64,000 nucleotides of DNA from positions 6,216,123 through 6,280,122 of the forward strand of contig NZ_AP018227.1 of assembly GCF_002368095.1 (NCBI RefSeq), read 5' to 3'. Shown piece after piece: positions 60,460 through 64,000 of this stretch. Under the pieces are notes generated by a model. That model saw only the letters and a program-made list of their open reading frames with translations. It did not search any database and had not been told where the DNA came from. Made by a program: the position numbers and the translations under genes. How positions within the stretch are numbered: position 1 is the stretch's first letter; each line of letters begins with the position of its first letter. Origin of the DNA: Calothrix parasitica NIES-267 (lineage in GTDB: Bacteria > Cyanobacteriota > Cyanobacteriia > Cyanobacteriales > Nostocaceae).

Positions 60460-61593
60460 ATGATGCAATACCGACGCTTCGGGAAAACAAATCTACATTT
60501 ATCAGTGTTTTCCCTGGGAACAATGCGCTATCTGGCTTCATTTGAAAATGCGAGACGGACTATTCAAGAAGCGGTAGCGCTAGGGATTAATCATGTGGAA
60601 ACTGCAAGTGGTTATGGTAAAAGTGAGGAGTATTTAGGTGAAGCGATTAAGGCTGGATTGTCTATATCCCGCGAACAGCTTCGTATTACCAGCAAAATCC
60701 CACCCACAGTTGATGCTGATACCATGCGTCGGTGCATCGACAAATCTTTAGAAAATTTGCAGCTAGATTATCTTGATTGTTTGGGTATTCATGGCTTAAA
60801 TACGCGGCAGCATCTTGATTGGGTGCGGGCTGAAAATGGCTGTATGCAAGCGGTACGTGAAGCGGTTGCGGATGGTAGAGTGCGTCACGTTGGTTTTTCT
60901 ACTCATGCACCGCTAGAAGTAATTTTGGCAGCGATTAATACGGATTTTTTTGAATTTATCAACCTGCATTATTACTATTTTTTTCAGCGTAATCAAAAAG
61001 CGGTTAAGTTAGCTGCTGAGAAAGATATGGGTATTTTTATCATTTCTCCTGCTGACAAAGGAGGAAGATTATATACTCCACCAGAAAATTTAATAGAGTT
61101 AACTTATCCGTTTTCTCCCTTAGAATTGAATTATCGTTTTTTACTCAGTGACTCTCGTATTACAACGTTGAGTGTTGGTGCTGCGAATCCTGAAGAATTA
61201 ATTGAACCGTTGAAAGTTGCCGATCGCGACGGGGAATTAAGTTTAGAAGAGATTTCAGTATTTGAGAAATTAGAACAGCATCAAAATATTGTATTGAAAA
61301 CTGAAAAATGCAGTCAGTGCTATGAATGTTTACCCTGTCCCGAAAATATAAATATTCCGGAAGTACTGCGACTGCGAAATTTAACAGTTGCATACGATAT
61401 GGAAGATTACGGGAAATATCGGTATGGGATGTTTGAGAATGCAGGACATTGGTTTCCGGGGATGAAGGGAAGTCGGTGTAGTGAATGTGGGGATTGTTTA
61501 CCGAGGTGTCCCGAAGAGTTGGATATTCCCGCTTTGTTAAGGGATAGTCATGAGAGGTTGAAGGGGAAAGAAGGGAGGAGGTTGTGGGAGTGA
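60460..61593 (+). CDS. Aldo/keto reductase with C-terminal iron-sulfur motifs
   Basis: A 377-residue protein. The aldo/keto reductase barrel covers residues 1-280: MQYRRFGKTNLHLSVFSLG, then VETASGYG, where Glu takes the place of the usual catalytic Asp while Tyr stays, ITSKIP (catalytic Lys) and LGIHGLN (His). The tail has CSQCYECLPCPENINIP and CSECGDCLPRCPEELDIP, two Cys sets resembling [4Fe-4S] ferredoxin motifs. Such proteins are common in cyanobacteria and archaea; the electron acceptor is unknown, and it may be ferredoxin-linked. Two Met codons start it at the end of a heptamer repeat. Confidence 0.8.
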   Translation: MMQYRRFGKTNLHLSVFSLGTMRYLASFENARRTIQEAVALGINHVETASGYGKSEEYLGEAIKAGLSISREQLRITSKIPPTVDADTMRRCIDKSLENLQLDYLDCLGIHGLNTRQHLDWVRAENGCMQAVREAVADGRVRHVGFSTHAPLEVILAAINTDFFEFINLHYYYFFQRNQKAVKLAAEKDMGIFIISPADKGGRLYTPPENLIELTYPFSPLELNYRFLLSDSRITTLSVGAANPEELIEPLKVADRDGELSLEEISVFEKLEQHQNIVLKTEKCSQCYECLPCPENINIPEVLRLRNLTVAYDMEDYGKYRYGMFENAGHWFPGMKGSRCSECGDCLPRCPEELDIPALLRDSHERLKGKEGRRLWE

Positions 61594-61758
61594 ATACAAT
61601 CGGTTCCTGCTATTTTAAACTAGACATTTATAAGCTGTTATTAAAAAAGTAAATATTTACCTTTAGTATTGATTTGCTTTCGGTTACTATACAATACGCA
61701 CAACCGCTAAGTAGTATGTGCAACATACATCTTAAGTATTAGTAGTGATTTCAAGCAT

Positions 61759-63477
61759 ATGAGTATTCGACCTGATAATTTAACTCTTGATAAACTACTT
61801 CAAGGAAGATTGTTTAGAATTCCAGATTACCAAAGAGCTTATAGCTGGGAAACAAAACAGCGGAATGACTTGTTTGAGGATATTAAAAAGCTAGCGAAAA
61901 ATCCAAACAACGAACGTCATCATTTTATGTCAACTGTAGTATGTTTACAAACAAAACAAAAAGAAGAAGTAGGTGCAGATGAATTTGGTATATTCTATAT
62001 AGTTGACGGTCAACAACGCCTTACTACTTTAATTATTTTGCTTAAAGCTTTAGCGAAAGCACTCGCCAAAGGGGATGAAATTGAGCGTAAAGAATCATCA
62101 AAGCTATCCGAACTTTTAGTTAAAGAGAATGGAAGGCTTATTTTATTGCAAACTAATCATGACAATAAGCTACTATTTAGAAATTATTTAACAAAAGGTA
62201 AAATACCTATAGAAGAAGATCTAGAAACTTCGGCAGATAAAAATATTATTAGAGCTTTTAATGAATGTGAAAAATTTGTTAATGAATGGAATCGCAACCC
62301 AAATCTAAATCTAATTTCGCTTTTAAAATTAGTTAAGAATCGTCTTGATTTTATTTTCTATGTTCTCGATGACGAAGGAGCTGTACATACAACTTTTGAA
62401 GTATTAAACAGTAGAGGGCTAGAAGTAGATTGGCTTGACAAATGTAAAAGTATATTAATGGGTATTGCTTGTGAAAAACTTGCAGATGCTAGTCAGGAAC
62501 ATATAGAACAAATTCATGAATGTTGGTCAAAAATATATAAAACAATAGGTCTTAAGAAAATAGAGGGGCAGGAAATTTTAAGATTTGCAGCAGCTCTTGA
62601 AGATTCAAGTGCAACACGCAAGATAAGTACTGCCGAAAAAGCTATGGAGTTTTTTCGTGAGAAATGTCAAAATAATGCAGAATATACAATAGATGTTTCA
62701 CAAAAATTTTTAGATATTGCAAAAGAGCTACGGAAATTGGTTACAGATAGACGTTTAAAAGCTGTTAGCAAGATATCACATGCAAGATTGCTAGCAATAG
62801 CCATTAAGCTAAATAGAGTTTTAAATGAGAGTGAAAAACAAAAAGTTTTAAATGAATGGGAAAAAGTAACATTTAGAATATTTGGATTACATAGAAAAGA
62901 TGGTAGAACAAAAGTAGGCGAATATGTACGTCTTGCAAGATATATTTTCCAAGCAAATGCTAATACTCTTTTTGATGAAATAAACCAGAAAGTCGCGAAT
63001 TTAGGGAAGGAATACCCCTCCAGTGAAATAGGTAAAAAAATACGGGAAACAAACTGCTATGAAGGTTGGGAAGATGAACTAATTTATTTCTTATACTGTT
63101 ACGAAGAATTTCTAACGAAAGAATATGGTGGTTCAATTAGCAATGAATTGTGGGTACAAGTATGGAACTCATCATCTACAAAAACAATAGAACATATACA
63201 TCCACAAACAATTAATGATGCTTGGCGTGGAAAACTAGGAATTAAAAAAGATTATATTGGAAGACAAACTCAACGCTTAGGAAATTTAATTATCTTACCT
63301 CCCAGTGTTAATTCTATTGCTGGTAACAAATCTTTCCAAGATAAAAAAGAAATTTATAAAAAGCATAGAGGATTAAAAATTCTTGAGGAAGTTATTGCGC
63401 TAGATGATTGGGATGATAAAACTTTAAGCGAGCGAGAAGACAGACTTATTACATGGGCACAAAACGAATGGGCATAA
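61759..63477 (+). CDS. DUF262/DUF1524 protein (GmrSD-like)
   Basis: A 572-residue protein with both halves of the GmrSD type IV restriction family. The DUF262 part (about residues 10-230) has FRIPDYQRAYSWE and DGQQRLTTL (D83 to R87), the NTP-hydrolysing signature, and FEVLNSRGLEVDWLDKCK. The DUF1524 part (about 400-560) has the HNH nuclease motif EHIHPQ near 478 and LGNLIILPPSVNSIAGNKSF. In the family it cuts modified phage DNA, with nucleotide hydrolysis required. Here it stands alone, with no methyltransferase or partner, so a solitary defence gene is likely. It is AT-rich compared with neighbours. Confidence 0.8.
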   Translation: MSIRPDNLTLDKLLQGRLFRIPDYQRAYSWETKQRNDLFEDIKKLAKNPNNERHHFMSTVVCLQTKQKEEVGADEFGIFYIVDGQQRLTTLIILLKALAKALAKGDEIERKESSKLSELLVKENGRLILLQTNHDNKLLFRNYLTKGKIPIEEDLETSADKNIIRAFNECEKFVNEWNRNPNLNLISLLKLVKNRLDFIFYVLDDEGAVHTTFEVLNSRGLEVDWLDKCKSILMGIACEKLADASQEHIEQIHECWSKIYKTIGLKKIEGQEILRFAAALEDSSATRKISTAEKAMEFFREKCQNNAEYTIDVSQKFLDIAKELRKLVTDRRLKAVSKISHARLLAIAIKLNRVLNESEKQKVLNEWEKVTFRIFGLHRKDGRTKVGEYVRLARYIFQANANTLFDEINQKVANLGKEYPSSEIGKKIRETNCYEGWEDELIYFLYCYEEFLTKEYGGSISNELWVQVWNSSSTKTIEHIHPQTINDAWRGKLGIKKDYIGRQTQRLGNLIILPPSVNSIAGNKSFQDKKEIYKKHRGLKILEEVIALDDWDDKTLSEREDRLITWAQNEWA

Positions 63478-63574
63478 ATTTTCATTCTGCATGCGAAAAG
63501 ATAGCACTTACAATACTTCTCCCACCACCAACGCTACAATCACAATGGTGTAATCAAACTGCTTCCAATCCGCT

Positions 63575-64000
63575 ATGACAACCAACTCCTCACAAAAATT
63601 ACCCGAACTTCTCGCTCCTGCTGGTAATTGGGAATGCGCGAAAGCTGCTGTAGAAAACGGTGCTGATGCGATTTATTTTGGTTTGGATAAGTTCAACGCT
63701 AGAATGCGTGCGGAAAATTTCACGGAAGCGGATTTACCGGAGTTAATGCAGTTTCTTCACCTCCGTGGAGTCAAAGGGTACGTCACTCTCAATACTTTGG
63801 TTTTTCCCCAGGAGCTTAAACAAGCACAGCGCTACATAAAATCAATTATTGCTGCTGGGGTTGATGCGGTTATCGTTCAAGATGTGGGGATTTGTCGTTT
63901 AATTCGTCATATTTCACCGGATTTTCCCATTCATACTTCTACTCAGATGACGGTGACTAGTGCGGTTGGGGTGGATTTTGCGAAGGAACTCGGCTGTAAT
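63575..64000 (+). CDS. Peptidase U32 family protein, 5' part
   Basis: A gene that starts at ATG 63575 and runs open to the end of the window (142 codons). The N-terminal PELLAPAGNWECAKAAVENGADAIYFG, RGVKGYVTLNTLVFPQEL and IVQDVGICRLIR are typical of peptidase U32, a barrel-like family that includes RlhA/UbiUV and collagenase-like proteins; the cysteines needed for iron-sulfur binding would lie in the missing part. The true length is unknown (usually 400-850 residues). It lies 97 bp after the GmrSD-like gene. Confidence 0.8.
   Translation, partial: MTTNSSQKLPELLAPAGNWECAKAAVENGADAIYFGLDKFNARMRAENFTEADLPELMQFLHLRGVKGYVTLNTLVFPQELKQAQRYIKSIIAAGVDAVIVQDVGICRLIRHISPDFPIHTSTQMTVTSAVGVDFAKELGCN

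Overview
This window looks like chromosomal DNA of a filamentous, heterocyst-forming cyanobacterium (Nostocales). I base this on the photosynthesis genes (psb27, ndhF1, ndhD1), a DevH-type regulator, SLH-OprB outer-membrane porins, several GCGATCGC (HIP1) sites, and many short tandem heptamer repeats of the STRR type between genes. The DNA is AT-rich and I see no rRNA, tRNA, CRISPR array or complete insertion sequence. It holds about 48 protein genes plus palindromic repeats, two MITE-like elements and two candidate small RNAs.

Layout. 0-9.5 kb: a PEP-CTERM tail remnant, a HAD phosphatase, a minus-strand small RNA candidate, a free-standing ArgRS-type DALR protein, devH behind an NtcA-type promoter, two tandem phosphate-binding proteins, a 4-Cys Ser/Thr kinase and the LysR regulator RbcR. 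9.6-18 kb: a candidate structured RNA, a Z-ISO/NnrU membrane protein, a thioredoxin, ndhF1, ndhD1, small hypothetical genes and a frameshifted gene. 18-27.7 kb: a GH10-like protein, psb27, cofH, two membrane glycosyltransferases, a 339-bp MITE, a DUF3318 protein and a zinc-ribbon protein. 27.8-34.2 kb: three tandem SLH-porin genes and a Crp/Fnr regulator. 34.7-41.3 kb: a phosphate-stress block (phoX, phoU, sphS, sphR). 41.5-45 kb: two tandem coiled-coil genes facing two tandem genes for tiny, very basic proteins. 45-64 kb: hisA, DUF3593, DUF2499, csaB, an LRR protein, rubrerythrin, two tandem kinases, pgeF, birA, an M23 peptidase, riboflavin synthase, a BFN nuclease, a ferredoxin-like aldo/keto reductase, a GmrSD-type DUF262/DUF1524 protein and the 5' part of a U32 peptidase.

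How the genes work together. The Pho theme recurs: sensor SphS, regulator SphR, PhoU, the periplasmic phosphatase PhoX and two phosphate-binding proteins, with 11-bp-periodic Pho-box-like repeats upstream. The porins carry SLH domains, which in this phylum attach to pyruvylated cell-wall polysaccharide; CsaB, which makes that modification, is encoded about 14 kb away. ndhF1 and ndhD1 encode membrane subunits of NDH-1 and sit near rbcR.

Most unusual items: the duplicated 44/43-codon genes at 44.2-44.5 kb, whose differences in the conserved half are mostly synonymous; the small RNA at about 1.64-1.71 kb, with a near-consensus promoter and a 5' end complementary to the conserved Yfr1 motif; and GTGTGAG sites just upstream of two of the three porin start codons, which fit a Yfr1-type control circuit.
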